From Mesonia oceanica (GTDB lineage Bacteria; Bacteroidota; Bacteroidia; Flavobacteriales; Flavobacteriaceae): DNA of 64,000 nt. Positions 1 to 8,494 of the stretch are shown in pieces. Each line of letters starts with the position of its first letter. Position 1 is the stretch's first letter. The notes beneath the pieces were generated by a model that worked only from the letters and a program-made list of their open reading frames with translations, ran no database searches and was not told the origin of the DNA. Made by a program: the position numbers and the translations under genes. The stretch lies in contig NZ_CABVMM010000009.1 in NCBI RefSeq assembly GCF_902499555.1, forward strand, positions 157,178 through 221,177. The letters run 5' to 3'.

Positions 1-2
1 TA

Positions 3-59
3 AGATTACGTAAAATTTTCTTAACTGAAAACGAGCGTAAACGAAATAAAATTATGTAA
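3..59 (+). CDS. C-terminal end of an upstream gene (partial)
   Basis: One frame stays open from the window edge to a TAA at 57-59 and encodes about 18 residues rich in Lys, Arg and Glu (ending ...NERKRNKIM). The other two forward frames hit stops at once. A good intrinsic terminator follows 25 bases later, as expected at the end of a gene. The fragment is too short to identify the protein. That it is the tail of a real gene is an inference from composition and from the terminator. Confidence 0.45.
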   Translation, partial: RLRKIFLTENERKRNKIM

Positions 60-83
60 GAAGTAGATAACATAATATATTAT

Positions 84-119
84 AAAAACCCTTTTTCTTT
101 CTAGATAAAGGGTTTTTTT
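84..119 (+). terminator. Intrinsic terminator
   Basis: The arms AAAAACCCTTT (84-94) and AAAGGGTTTTT (107-117) form an 11-bp stem with a 12-base loop, and the right arm runs into a T tract. It separates the gene entering from the left from the polysaccharide locus. Confidence 0.8.
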
Positions 120-228
120 ATTGAAGGTGTTGTCCTTTGTGTAGCATAGTATTCTTTCTACCTTTCTGTCGGCATAGGTCTTTTTTGTCTGTCACTTTTA
201 AACTTTTGTTTTTCTTTGAAGATCAACT

Positions 229-277
229 AAAGCGGAGAAGTCTTGATAAATAAAAAAGGATACCACTTCTATCGCTT
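229..277. repeat. Imperfect inverted repeat in the leader of the polysaccharide locus
   Basis: AAGCGGAGAAGT near 230-241 is mirrored by ACTTCT-AT-CGCTT at 265-277. The two could pair into a hairpin about 60 bases before the first gene of the locus. No T tract follows, so it is not an obvious terminator; it may be a leader structure or chance. The rest of 120-335 shows nothing I can name. Confidence 0.25.
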
Positions 278-335
278 CAACAAGAAATATCGATAGAAAA
301 TTGTATTTTCGTTTAGCAACTAAAAAACGAAATAC

Positions 336-1307
336 TTGTTAGAAGTTAAACCTTACCATTCTTCTTTAAAAGCTGATTGGGATCAATTCATTAAGAATTC
401 TAAAAACGGAACTTTTTTGTTTTACCGTGATTTTATGGAATACCATAGCGATCGGTTTGAAGACTTTTCGTTAATGGTATACGAAAAACAAAAACTACTT
501 GCTGTTTTACCGGCAAATAGAGTGGAAGATGAAATTTTTTCACATCAAGGACTGACTTATGGCGGAGTTATACTTTCAAAAAAAATCAAGTTTGAAAAAG
601 TTCTTGAAGTGGTAAAAGAGAGCCTTAAATATTTAAAGCAAAAAAATATTTTAAAACTTCAATTAAAATTAGTACCTAAAATTTACCATACTTATCCTTC
701 AGATGAAATAGATTATTTACTTTTTTTATTAAAAGCTGAAAAAATTCGATGTGATGTTTCTGCTACTATACATTTGGATAATCCCTTAAAAATTCAGTCA
801 AATCGATTAGAAGGGGTAAAAAAAGCAAATAAAAAGCTTTTAGAGATAAAAAAAGAAAATGATTTTTATAGTTTTTGGCAAGAGATTTTAATGCCAAATT
901 TAAAGCAAACCCATAACGCAAAGCCCGTTCACTCGGTTAAAGAAATAGAGTTTTTAGCAAAAAAATTTCCAAATCAAATTCATCAGTTCAATGTTTATTT
1001 GAAAAATGAAATTGTAGGGGGAGCTACGATTTTTGAAACAGAAACAGTAGCGCATGTTCAATATATTTCTGCAAATGATCAAAAACAACAATTAGGAACC
1101 TTAGATTTTTTGTTTCAGCATTTAATAGAACGTGAGTTTAGTCATAAAAAGTATTTTGATTTTGGTACTTCTAATGAGCAACATGGCTTAAAGTTAAATA
1201 AAGGCTTAGTATATTGGAAAGAGTGCTTCGGAGCAAGAAGTATAGCTCATGAATTCTATAGATTGAAGACAGGTACTTATGAAGATTTAAATCATATTTT
1301 TATATAA
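336..1307 (+). CDS. FemAB/GNAT-type N-acyltransferase of the polysaccharide locus
   Basis: This 323-residue soluble protein resembles the GNAT/FemAB-like acyltransferases (Acetyltransf_6 type) found in cell-surface sugar loci. The C-terminal half carries the typical pattern: a strand [14 protein letters not shown], an [10 protein letters not shown] segment, then [13 protein letters not shown] and [10 protein letters not shown] role in acylating an amino sugar made by the downstream aminotransferase is an inference from context. The start is a TTG at 336, because an in-frame stop lies at 321-323 and the next ATG is about 100 bases inside the conserved region. Its stop overlaps the next start in the arrangement TAATG, so the two genes are probably translationally coupled. 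Confidence 0.7.
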   Translation: MLEVKPYHSSLKADWDQFIKNSKNGTFLFYRDFMEYHSDRFEDFSLMVYEKQKLLAVLPANRVEDEIFSHQGLTYGGVILSKKIKFEKVLEVVKESLKYLKQKNILKLQLKLVPKIYHTYPSDEIDYLLFLLKAEKIRCDVSATIHLDNPLKIQSNRLEGVKKANKKLLEIKKENDFYSFWQEILMPNLKQTHNAKPVHSVKEIEFLAKKFPNQIHQFNVYLKNEIVGGATIFETETVAHVQYISANDQKQQLGTLDFLFQHLIEREFSHKKYFDFGTSNEQHGLKLNKGLVYWKECFGARSIAHEFYRLKTGTYEDLNHIFI

Positions 1308-2407
1308 TGATAACATTTTTAGATTTAAAGAAAATTAATCAACCTTACGAAAAAGCTTTTAAAGAAAGTTTTCAAAGATTTTTAGATTCTGGTTACTATG
1401 TATTGGGGAATGCTGTAAAAGAATTTGAGAAAGCTTTTGCTAAGTATTGCGGAGTGAATCATTGTATAGGTGTAGGAAATGGGTTAGATGCCTTGACTTT
1501 AATTTTAAAAGCTTATATAGAATTAGGAAAGTTACAAGAAGGAGATAAAGTTATTGTTGCCGCCAATACCTATATAGCTACTATCCTAGCCATTAAACAT
1601 GCTGGACTGGAACCAGTATTGGTAGAACCGGATGAAGAAACTTTTAATTTAGATCCGCTAGAGGTTGAAGAATATTTAACTACATCTGTCAAAGCTATTT
1701 TGGTGACACATTTATACGGTCAATTATCCGATATGAAAAGTTTACAAAAAATAGCTAATGAAAATAATTTACTATTAATTGCTGATGCAGCTCAAGCTCA
1801 TGGAGCAGAAGATAAAAATGGAAATAAAGCTGGAAGTTTAGCCGATGCTACCGGTTTTAGTTTTTATCCCAGTAAAAATTTGGGAGCGTTAGGGGATGGA
1901 GGCGCTGTGACTACAAGTGATAAAGATTTAGCAAAGGTTGTTTCTCAACTTAGAAATTACGGAACTTCGTCAAAATATATCAATGAATATATTGGTTTCA
2001 ATTCTCGTTTAGACGAATTACAAGCCTATTTTTTATTGGATAAGCTAAAAGATTTGGATGATGCTAATAGTAACAGGAAACTAGTAGCTTCAAGATATTT
2101 AAATGAAATCAACAATGAGAAAATTAATCTTCCCTATTGGGACGGAAGTGCCAATCATGTTTTTCATTTATTTGTAGTTCAAGTAGAAAATAGAAAAAAG
2201 TTTGCTGAGTTTTTAGAAAAGAACGAGGTAGGTTATCTTATTCATTATCCGCTGCCACCACATCAGCAAGCAGCTTTTTCAGAGTTTTCTAAATTATCAT
2301 TTCTAATTACAGAAAAAATTCATCAGCAAGTAGTGAGTATTCCCTTAAGTCCGGTAATGGAAGAAGATGAGGTCTCTAGGGTCATTCAGGTTTTGAATGC
2401 TTATTAA
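1307..2407 (+). CDS. fdtB: DegT/DnrJ/EryC1/StrS sugar aminotransferase, FdtB-like
   Basis: This 366-residue PLP enzyme transfers an amino group to a keto nucleotide sugar. N-terminal [10 protein letters not shown] and [14 protein letters not shown] are typical of the family. The PLP site is visible: DAAQAHGAE (aspartate against the pyridine ring) and, about 25 residues on, [15 protein letters not shown] with the Schiff-base lysine. The C-terminal NSRLDELQA and HVFHLFVV segments also fit. The best-known subgroup with this pattern makes dTDP-3-amino-3,6-dideoxyhexoses (FdtB/QdtB). An FdtA/QdtA-like isomerase, its usual partner, lies about 7 kb away at 9490, which supports this choice. The exact sugar configuration cannot be read from sequence. 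Confidence 0.85.
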   Translation: MITFLDLKKINQPYEKAFKESFQRFLDSGYYVLGNAVKEFEKAFAKYCGVNHCIGVGNGLDALTLILKAYIELGKLQEGDKVIVAANTYIATILAIKHAGLEPVLVEPDEETFNLDPLEVEEYLTTSVKAILVTHLYGQLSDMKSLQKIANENNLLLIADAAQAHGAEDKNGNKAGSLADATGFSFYPSKNLGALGDGGAVTTSDKDLAKVVSQLRNYGTSSKYINEYIGFNSRLDELQAYFLLDKLKDLDDANSNRKLVASRYLNEINNEKINLPYWDGSANHVFHLFVVQVENRKKFAEFLEKNEVGYLIHYPLPPHQQAAFSEFSKLSFLITEKIHQQVVSIPLSPVMEEDEVSRVIQVLNAY

Positions 2408-2536
2408 AATTTATATCTTTTAAAATAAAACACTAAAGAAAATAGATAGATAAGTTTTTATACGAAATAATTGAGGGAAAAAAGATGTTAAGGAATATGG
2501 CATTATATGATTAAATTGTTATAAAATACAAGCTAT

Positions 2537-3811
2537 TTGAAAACTCCTAAATTTGTACGCGAAAATTTATTGCTAAAGATAACTTCTTTAAACGCATTAT
2601 CTATTAGCGTTAGACTTTGTGTATCAATGTTTATACAACGTATTTTGGCAGAAATGGTTGGGGAAGCCGGAATAGCTAAAATTGGGCAATTACGAAACAT
2701 TACCCAAATACTAACATCGATTTCTTCACTAGGTATTTTTAGTGGTGTTGTAAAGTATATTGCACAATATAAAGAAGATGAAAAGCAGTTACAAAAGCTT
2801 TTTTCTACCTCATTTGTTTTTATTTTAATAGGTTCATTCACTACGGCAACTTTTCTATTGCTAGCTTCAAGACAGGTTAGTCATTATTTATTTAGCACTG
2901 CAGAATATGCCTACCTTATAAAGTTAATGGCTGTAGTAGTTCCATTTATAGCTATTCAACAAATATTTAATGCCGTTGTAAATGGGTTATCTAAATACAA
3001 GAAATTTGCTTTAATTGATTTAGTAGGTTATTTAGTTAGTTCGGCACTGACCATATTTTTTCTTTTTCAATATTCTATTGATGGCGTCTTAATAGCCATA
3101 GCAGTTACACCTGTCATTCAATTGCTTATTTTGTTATTTATTTTTATTAAAACCCTAAAAGAGTATATACATTTTTCTGAATTATCATTCAAAATTCCAT
3201 TTGCAAAAGACTTACTTACTTTTTCGCTGATGTCTTTTTTTTCTATTGTTTTATTTAATTACGTAGAAATAGGTATACGGTCTATGCTTATAAGAAAAAT
3301 ATCCGAAATTGATGCAGGAATATGGACCGCTATGTTAAACATCTCCAAAAATTATATGGTCTTTTCTAATGCTTTATTTTCTTTATATGTGCTGCCTAAG
3401 TTTGCAGGAATACACAAGATAAGAGATTTTAAAAAAGAATTATATTCAATATATACTACTTTATTACCTCTTTTTGGCTTGGGAATGATTATTATTTATT
3501 TTGCTAGAAATTTATTAATACAACTTGTATATCCAGACTTTATAGGACTTGCTCCATTATTCAAATGGCAATTAATGGCAGATTTTGTGAAATTAGCTTC
3601 CATCATATTAGCTCATCAATTTTTAGCAAAAAAAATGGTAAAAAGCTTTATTTTTTCAGAGATTGTCTCTTTAGCTTTATTTTTCGGTTTAGCTTATTTT
3701 CTAACTGATATTTATGGGGTAGAAGGTGTAGTAATAGCCAACTTAATTCGTTATTGTTTGTATTTTTTATTGGTTTTATTTTTAATAATACACTACTTTA
3801 AGAAAAACTAA
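2537..3811 (+). CDS. Wzx-type polysaccharide flippase
   Basis: This 424-residue polytopic membrane protein of the MOP/polysaccharide-transporter superfamily probably moves lipid-linked oligosaccharide across the inner membrane. Hydrophobic segments run nearly end to end (for example FILIGSFTTATFLLLA, LIAIAVTPVIQLLILLFIFI, FGLGMIIIYFA, YFLLVLFLIIHYF). The charged loop KFVRENLLLKITSLNALSI at the start is typical of bacterial Wzx. The start is a TTG at 2537, since an in-frame stop lies at 2522-2524. A second, broken flippase of clearly related sequence lies at 8492-9439, so this is the only functional copy here. Confidence 0.85.
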   Translation: MKTPKFVRENLLLKITSLNALSISVRLCVSMFIQRILAEMVGEAGIAKIGQLRNITQILTSISSLGIFSGVVKYIAQYKEDEKQLQKLFSTSFVFILIGSFTTATFLLLASRQVSHYLFSTAEYAYLIKLMAVVVPFIAIQQIFNAVVNGLSKYKKFALIDLVGYLVSSALTIFFLFQYSIDGVLIAIAVTPVIQLLILLFIFIKTLKEYIHFSELSFKIPFAKDLLTFSLMSFFSIVLFNYVEIGIRSMLIRKISEIDAGIWTAMLNISKNYMVFSNALFSLYVLPKFAGIHKIRDFKKELYSIYTTLLPLFGLGMIIIYFARNLLIQLVYPDFIGLAPLFKWQLMADFVKLASIILAHQFLAKKMVKSFIFSEIVSLALFFGLAYFLTDIYGVEGVVIANLIRYCLYFLLVLFLIIHYFKKN

Positions 3812-3846
3812 TACTATTTAAGCTTCAAATTCTATAAATTAGACTT

Positions 3847-4262
3847 TCAAGTGGTTATATATTTTTGAGCAATCGCAAGGTATTCGTGTTCTTGTTCTAC
3901 AAAATCGAGGGCATTTTTTCCTATTTCTTCAATTTTTTGTGGGTTATCTATGAGCTACAAAAGTTTTTTAACTAAGTAATTTACATCGGGTAAGGCATTT
4001 CCGCAAACTTGATTTTCTTTTAAACCATAATAGTATAAAAATTCTTTTCGGTTCCCGTAAAAACCACTTTCTCTTTTGCCATCGCTTCCAAAGCGTTAAA
4101 ACCTTGGTCGTGTGCATAAAACCATATCTAAAATAATATGTGTACTGTCGTATTTGGTGATTTATTCTTGGTAAGGAAGGTTTTCAACAGTAATAACTTC
4201 TATTTTCCTTTTATATTTTTGTTGAAGTATAGCTAACGCTTTACAAAAAAATCATGTCCTTA
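3847..4262 (-). pseudogene. C-terminal remnant of a GT4-like glycosyltransferase
   Basis: On the minus strand this stretch encodes a decayed copy of the C-terminal third of the intact glycosyltransferase at 9900-11039. Readable pieces are EVITVENLPYQE / ITKYDSTHIILD and LIDNPQKIEEIGKNALDFVEQEHEY, matching VDIITVSNLPYIEYIEKYNSAHILLD and LIENPSKIQEIGKNARSFIEEHHDY in the intact gene. A nonsense codon interrupts the first piece and frameshifts separate the pieces. It is cut at its 5' side (about 4255) where an IS1595-type transposase remnant begins. Like its intact relative, it lies convergently behind a flippase gene. Confidence 0.8.
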
Positions 4263-4534
4263 GTGATGATAGTACGTCATATGTTGATATATCGGACTAT
4301 GTGGAGCTACATATCTTCGAAAAATCCAGTGAAGGGCTTAGCAAAGAGACATTGCGGTGGGTGCACATTACCATCAGTAATGCGAAGAAGAACTTCGTGG
4401 GCAACTATAACAAGATCAAGGGAAAGTAACTACGGCTATACCTGAATGAATTTATCCATAAACTCAACAGGAGATATTTTGGAGAAAAGCTCTTCGATAG
4501 TCTCGTTATAGCAGGAATTGCAGGATATAACTAA
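4256..4534 (+). pseudogene. IS1595/ISXO2-type transposase, C-terminal remnant
   Basis: The frame starting at 4256 encodes the end of an ISXO2-like DDE transposase: YVDISDYVELH, then LRWVHITISNAKKNFVGNYNKIKGK, then LYLNEFIHKLNRRYFGEKLFDSLVIA and a natural stop at 4532-4534. An in-frame TAA at 4427-4429 sits where related transposases have Tyr (KGKY), so the gene is dead. The N-terminal two thirds are missing. It abuts the truncated glycosyltransferase remnant, so an element probably inserted into that gene and both then decayed. Family assignment is from memory of the RWVHI...NAKKNF...NEFxYKLNRRYF pattern. Confidence 0.75.
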
Positions 4535-4548
4535 TTGCGGATAATCAA

Positions 4549-5505
4549 TTATTTTTTATCTTTTTCAGTAGGTAAGGTTATTTTTCGTATTATATAAGGG
4601 CGTTTATCTTGCGATTCGTAATAGGTTCGCATTTGTAAATCAATAACAATACCGATGGTAAAAAGCTGAATACCCAACAGAACAAATAACACCCCTACAA
4701 TTAAAATGGGTCTTCCCCAAATGTCAAATCCAAGTATTTTTTCTATTAAAAGGTATATGTTAATGAGTAATCCTAAAGAGAAAAAAAACAGGCCAATATT
4801 TCCAAATAAATACAAAGGTTTTTGTAGGTAATTACGTTGAAAAAGTATTAGCAAAAGGTCATTTATAACCTTAAAGGTTCTCCCTAATCCATATTTAGAT
4901 TTTCCAAACTTTCTGGGGTGGTGCTTTACGGGAACTTCTTTAATTCTGGTACCATTTAAAAAGGCTAAAAGGGCTATAAAACGATGCATTTCACCATATA
5001 GATTCAGTTCTTTAGCTGTTTCTTTTCTAAAAACTTTTAAGGCACATCCTTGGTCTTGAATGTTTAATTTGGTTGTTTTTCGAATAATATAATTTGCTAT
5101 TTTTGAAGGAATTTTTTTAAAGAAAGAGTCTTTTCTATTGACTCTTATACCCGTTACAAGGTCAATATCTTCTTCGATTAGTAGTTTAAGCATATTTGGG
5201 ATATCATTTGGATCATTTTGCATATCTCCGTCTAGTGAAATAATAAAATCTCCCAAGGCATTGTCAATCCCAGCGGCTAAAGCTAAACTTTGTCCGTAAT
5301 TTTTTTTTAACTCAATTAATTTTATGTTTGGATTTTGTAAAGACTTAATGTTTTTTACCGTATTATCTGTGCTAAAATCATCTATATATATGATTTCAAA
5401 TTTATAGTTGATTAATGCTGTTTCAATTTTTTTTGTTAAGGGTAAAACATTTTCATCCTCATTATAAACTGGAATTATGATAGATAAAAAACTTGAAGAA
5501 GTCAT
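4549..5505 (-). CDS. GT2 glycosyltransferase, dolichyl-phosphate sugar synthase type
   Basis: This protein of about 318 residues has a GT2 catalytic domain followed by two membrane helices, the layout of GtrB/ArnC/DPM1-like enzymes that load a sugar onto polyprenyl phosphate. Visible motifs are SIIIPVYNEDENV, IYIDDFSTDNT, and DFIISLDGDMQNDP with the metal-binding aspartates. The helices lie around residues 230-255 and 268-295. I chose the ATG at 5505 rather than the TTG two codons upstream. The gene lies 14 bases downstream of the GT-C-type gene (5520-7124). Such pairs often work together, the GT2 enzyme making the lipid-linked donor used by the GT-C enzyme; that partnership is inferred. Confidence 0.85.
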   Translation of the reverse strand: MTSSSFLSIIIPVYNEDENVLPLTKKIETALINYKFEIIYIDDFSTDNTVKNIKSLQNPNIKLIELKKNYGQSLALAAGIDNALGDFIISLDGDMQNDPNDIPNMLKLLIEEDIDLVTGIRVNRKDSFFKKIPSKIANYIIRKTTKLNIQDQGCALKVFRKETAKELNLYGEMHRFIALLAFLNGTRIKEVPVKHHPRKFGKSKYGLGRTFKVINDLLLILFQRNYLQKPLYLFGNIGLFFFSLGLLINIYLLIEKILGFDIWGRPILIVGVLFVLLGIQLFTIGIVIDLQMRTYYESQDKRPYIIRKITLPTEKDKK

Positions 5506-5519
5506 AAGCAAATGATGTT

Positions 5520-7124
5520 TTATTGGGATTTTTTATAAACCCTAAAATAGTTTCTCTTTTCAACTAATTTCCAATTATTTTTCACATACACTGTGAGTAA
5601 AGAAGTTTCTTCATAATTATTGATGTTATTTTCAAAATTTTCAAGAAAAACGGTTACATTTTTAGTCTCTAGCTTGTCAATATATAGTTGAATTTGATCG
5701 GCTAAGTGATGGTTAAAAACCCAGTCAACACCAATTGGGTTTTTTGTTTTGGTTAAATAATGTCCAAGGGTTACAGAGGGCAATATGGTATAATTGGTAT
5801 AGTTTTGTGATAATTTTTTTAACTCTAAATACTTTTCGTAAGTAGGTTTGTCGCTTTTTATACAACTAAGTTGCGGATAAATAGCTCCCATGTTATAAGT
5901 TAGTTCTTTTCGATTGGAGTCCATATAAACGTTTTGATAGCCTACATAAAAAACAATTACAAAACATAAAACACTTATTGACCCGACTAATTTTGAAAAT
6001 GCAAAGGTTTTTAAATCATAGCTCATTATAAAAAAAGTAAACACAATTGGGGTTGAAAAATGAATTGGTGTATTAAAACCATTGCTAATAGCAGCACACC
6101 AACTGAGACTTAAAAGGAGTAATAAAAACCAATATCTTTTATCTTTCTTTGCGAAGTATAATGCATATAAAGCTGAAATAACTAGTAGCGATTGCATTAA
6201 AGCATTTTTTACTGTATGGTAACTGTCTTTGTGCAAGTAGAAGTATAAAAATAGAACCGCAATGCTTGTAATTGCATACAGAAAAGTAACATGATTAGGA
6301 AGGTATTTTTTTACTAAAAAGAAAACTGACAATAATCCTATTATTAATAAGTAATTAAACTTAAATGCTAAATAATATACTTTTATTGCGGTATTAATAA
6401 AACTAGAGGCAGGTGTAAAGCTGAAAATTTGATTATAAAATGCATCCCAAGCATCATTTAAAAATAAAATAATAATGAATAGTATGGCAGTAACTAATCC
6501 ACTAATTACAAAAATAGTAGCTTTTTTATAATTCTTTAGCAGTATTAGATAAGCGGTTAAAAATACAGGAAAGAAGAAGAAAGATTGCTTGCATAAAACA
6601 CCTAGTGAGATTAAAAAAGTCCCTAAAATAATTTGCCATATTTTTTCTTTTCTATGCAGCAAAAAATAGGTACCTAAAATAGAAAAGAAAATACCGTCTA
6701 CCGTATTCCAAGGCATTGGGGGGTAATTGTGTATACTTATTAATGCACCTAGTATCGCAATAAAATAAACAGTGTTTTTAGAGTTTATTTTAAATATTTT
6801 GCAAAGTAGTTTTGCTGCAAAATAGGAGTACAAAAAAACCTGTATATAATAAAAGCCTCTATTGATTAGATAGGCGTAATCTTCGGTTATGTACAGAAAT
6901 AAAGAGTGGAAATAAGGTGAAAAAGGAGGTTTAATGTAAGTGAAATCTGTATATGGGAAATAACCATTGTACATACTCCAAGAAATACTGAAAATAGTAC
7001 CCATATCCCCATCTTCAAAACCAAAAGTAGTGTACATTACAATGTAGAAAAGAAGTAAAACCCAATACAGGTATTTAAAAGAGTTTTCCTGTAAATAAAT
7101 TAAGTCTTTTTGATGCATTCTCAT
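5520..7124 (-). CDS. Polytopic membrane glycosyltransferase, probable GT-C (PMT/ArnT-like)
   Basis: This 534-residue protein has many hydrophobic helices and a hydrophilic C-terminal domain of about 120 residues, the build of GT-C glycosyltransferases. The first extracytoplasmic loop carries FEDGDMGTIF and YIKPPFSPYFHS, acidic and KPP-type motifs common in ArnT/PMT-like enzymes. It would transfer a sugar from a polyprenyl-phosphate donor on the periplasmic side. The downstream GT2 gene (4549-5505) could provide that donor. ATG codons at 7124 and 7118 are both possible starts. The acceptor is unknown. A plain polymerase (Wzy-like) is a less likely alternative given the KPP motif. Confidence 0.65.
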   Translation of the reverse strand: MRMHQKDLIYLQENSFKYLYWVLLLFYIVMYTTFGFEDGDMGTIFSISWSMYNGYFPYTDFTYIKPPFSPYFHSLFLYITEDYAYLINRGFYYIQVFLYSYFAAKLLCKIFKINSKNTVYFIAILGALISIHNYPPMPWNTVDGIFFSILGTYFLLHRKEKIWQIILGTFLISLGVLCKQSFFFFPVFLTAYLILLKNYKKATIFVISGLVTAILFIIILFLNDAWDAFYNQIFSFTPASSFINTAIKVYYLAFKFNYLLIIGLLSVFFLVKKYLPNHVTFLYAITSIAVLFLYFYLHKDSYHTVKNALMQSLLVISALYALYFAKKDKRYWFLLLLLSLSWCAAISNGFNTPIHFSTPIVFTFFIMSYDLKTFAFSKLVGSISVLCFVIVFYVGYQNVYMDSNRKELTYNMGAIYPQLSCIKSDKPTYEKYLELKKLSQNYTNYTILPSVTLGHYLTKTKNPIGVDWVFNHHLADQIQLYIDKLETKNVTVFLENFENNINNYEETSLLTVYVKNNWKLVEKRNYFRVYKKSQ

Positions 7125-7148
7125 TGTATTTGTAAAAAAAGGTACATA

Positions 7149-8004
7149 AATCTAAGCACTCTTCTGTACCACCTCAAATACCTTTTGCCCGTCGCATTTT
7201 AAAGTTTTGGATGGATATTTAAGTAAAAGCGCATAATCGTGTGTGGCTATTAAAATAGTACGATCATTTTTATTAATTTCTTTCAATACTTCCGTGACTT
7301 CCACAGAAGTTTTTGGGGCTAGGTTTTCCGTAGGCTCATCGGCTAAAATTAATTCAGGATCGTTTAATAAAGCCCTAGCAATCGCTATCCGTTGTTGCTC
7401 TCCACCTGAAAGTTGATAAGGGTATTTAAAGTTTTTGGTTTTCATACCCACTTTAATCCAATACTTTATCAATCTTGCTTTCCATCACTCGTTTTTCTTT
7501 CCAACTGGTAGCTTTTAGCACAAAAAGGAGATTATCTTTTATCGTGCGGTCATTCAATAACTTAAAATCTTGAAAAACTACGCCCAGTTTTCTTCGTAAA
7601 AACAGAATTTGTTTTTGTTTCAGTTTACGTAAGTTAAAGCCTACAATACTTTCTTCACCTCCAGATAAAGGTAAATCGCCATAAAGCGTTTTCATATAAC
7701 TACTTTTTCCCGTTCCGGTTTTACCAATTAAATAGACAAAATCAACTTTGTTGATTTCCACATCAACCCCCGATAAAATTAAATTTTAACGTTGGTAAAT
7801 CGCAGCATTTCGAAGCTCTAGAATAGTCTCGGACATAAACTTTACTTTAGGCTTTAAAGGTAAATTTTTCTCTAGAATTATAACTCATTTTCTCTTAAAA
7901 AAGTATGTAAACACTAGAAATTAGTAGAATTAAGCTGAACGGTTTCCTTTTTAACATTAACATGATTAAAGCATTTTTTATGCGTTTTAAAAATATGGTT
8001 TAAC
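7149..8004. repeat. Direct repeat of about 850 bp, left copy (contains broken ftsE)
   Basis: From just before the ftsE stop codon to the stretch ending TTATGCGTTTTAAAAAT, this region matches 14055-14904 in the same orientation. In the segments I aligned by eye roughly nine bases in ten agree, with single-base gaps. It includes the ftsE pseudogene and about 165 bp upstream of it. The match stops just short of the promoter -7 box that drives the TPR gene beside the right copy. The two copies flank about 6.05 kb of polysaccharide genes. Confidence 0.85.
7152..7836 (-). pseudogene. ftsE: Broken copy of ftsE
   Basis: This is a near copy of the intact ftsE at 14056-14739 with at least two disabling changes. 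A nonsense codon falls about 17 codons in (...AAIYQR then stop, near 7787), and a one-base insertion near 7455 shifts the frame between the Walker A and signature halves. The ABC parts can still be read: GKTGTGKSSY (Walker A), YQLSGGEQQR (signature) and ELILADEP (Walker B). After Walker B the conserved GNLDPQT has become ENLAPKT, a further sign of relaxed selection. It lies directly downstream of the start of the GT-C gene cluster on the same strand. Confidence 0.9.
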
Positions 8005-8118
8005 GTGAGTTCGATATAAGAAAAGTAAAAAAAGAGGAATTGTAGATAACAAAGAAAAAAACAGAAAATCAGTGTATTTAATTATATAAAGTTCAAATAT
8101 TTAACTAATATTCTGCTT

Positions 8119-8494
8119 ATCATTTCTACCGATAAAATTACTGAAGTTTTCTTTTTTTGATGAATTTTATCAAGAATTTGAACAAGCGCAGCAAACTACT
8201 TCTTGGAGCTGATTGCTCTATCAGCTGATTGCTCTATCAAAAGCAGGAATAGAAATCCAAGCTCTCCAATAGTGAAGTAATGACCTTACTGGTACTTTTC
8301 CATTTCGGGAATTTCAAAAACCTGAAGCACTTTTACCTTTTCTATGTAAGGGCACATTTAAAAAGTGATAATTTCCATAAGAAGATAATGGGCAAACTCT
8401 ATGGGAACAAAGGGTATATAGGCAAAGATCTCTTTAAAAAAATCTTTGTGGATGGGGTTCACTTGATTACCAAGATCAGAAAGAATATGAAAAA
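8119..8494 (+). pseudogene. IS982-type transposase remnant
   Basis: Three pieces of an IS982-family transposase can be read in different frames. TDKITEVFF then FDEFYQEFEQ is the N-terminus. MTLLVLFHFGNFKNLKHFYLFYV is the conserved early core. GKLYGNKGYIGKDLFKKIFVDGVHLITKIRKNMKN is the C-terminal DKGYIG region. Frameshifts, a 16-bp tandem duplication at 8207-8238 and a large deletion between the second and third pieces have destroyed it. The last piece joins directly to the truncated flippase remnant at 8492, so insertion or IS-mediated deletion probably removed the flippase's 5' end. Bases 8005-8118 show nothing else recognisable. Confidence 0.75.
8207..8238 (+). repeat. 16-bp tandem duplication inside the IS982 remnant
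   Basis: AGCTGATTGCTCTATC occurs twice in tandem, at 8207-8222 and 8223-8238. Sixteen bases is not a multiple of three, so the duplication shifts the reading frame of the transposase remnant. Confidence 0.9.

Noticed and set aside
2533..2841. Minus-strand frame inside the flippase gene and similar long antisense frames (for example 41060-41311, 59927-60610)
   Set aside because: They mirror strongly supported genes on the other strand and give no recognisable protein; low GC and codon bias explain them.
4254..4445. A 63-codon plus-strand frame opening with ATG at 4254
   Set aside because: It is out of frame with the IS1595-type transposase remnant, which gives a recognisable protein pattern in the other frame.
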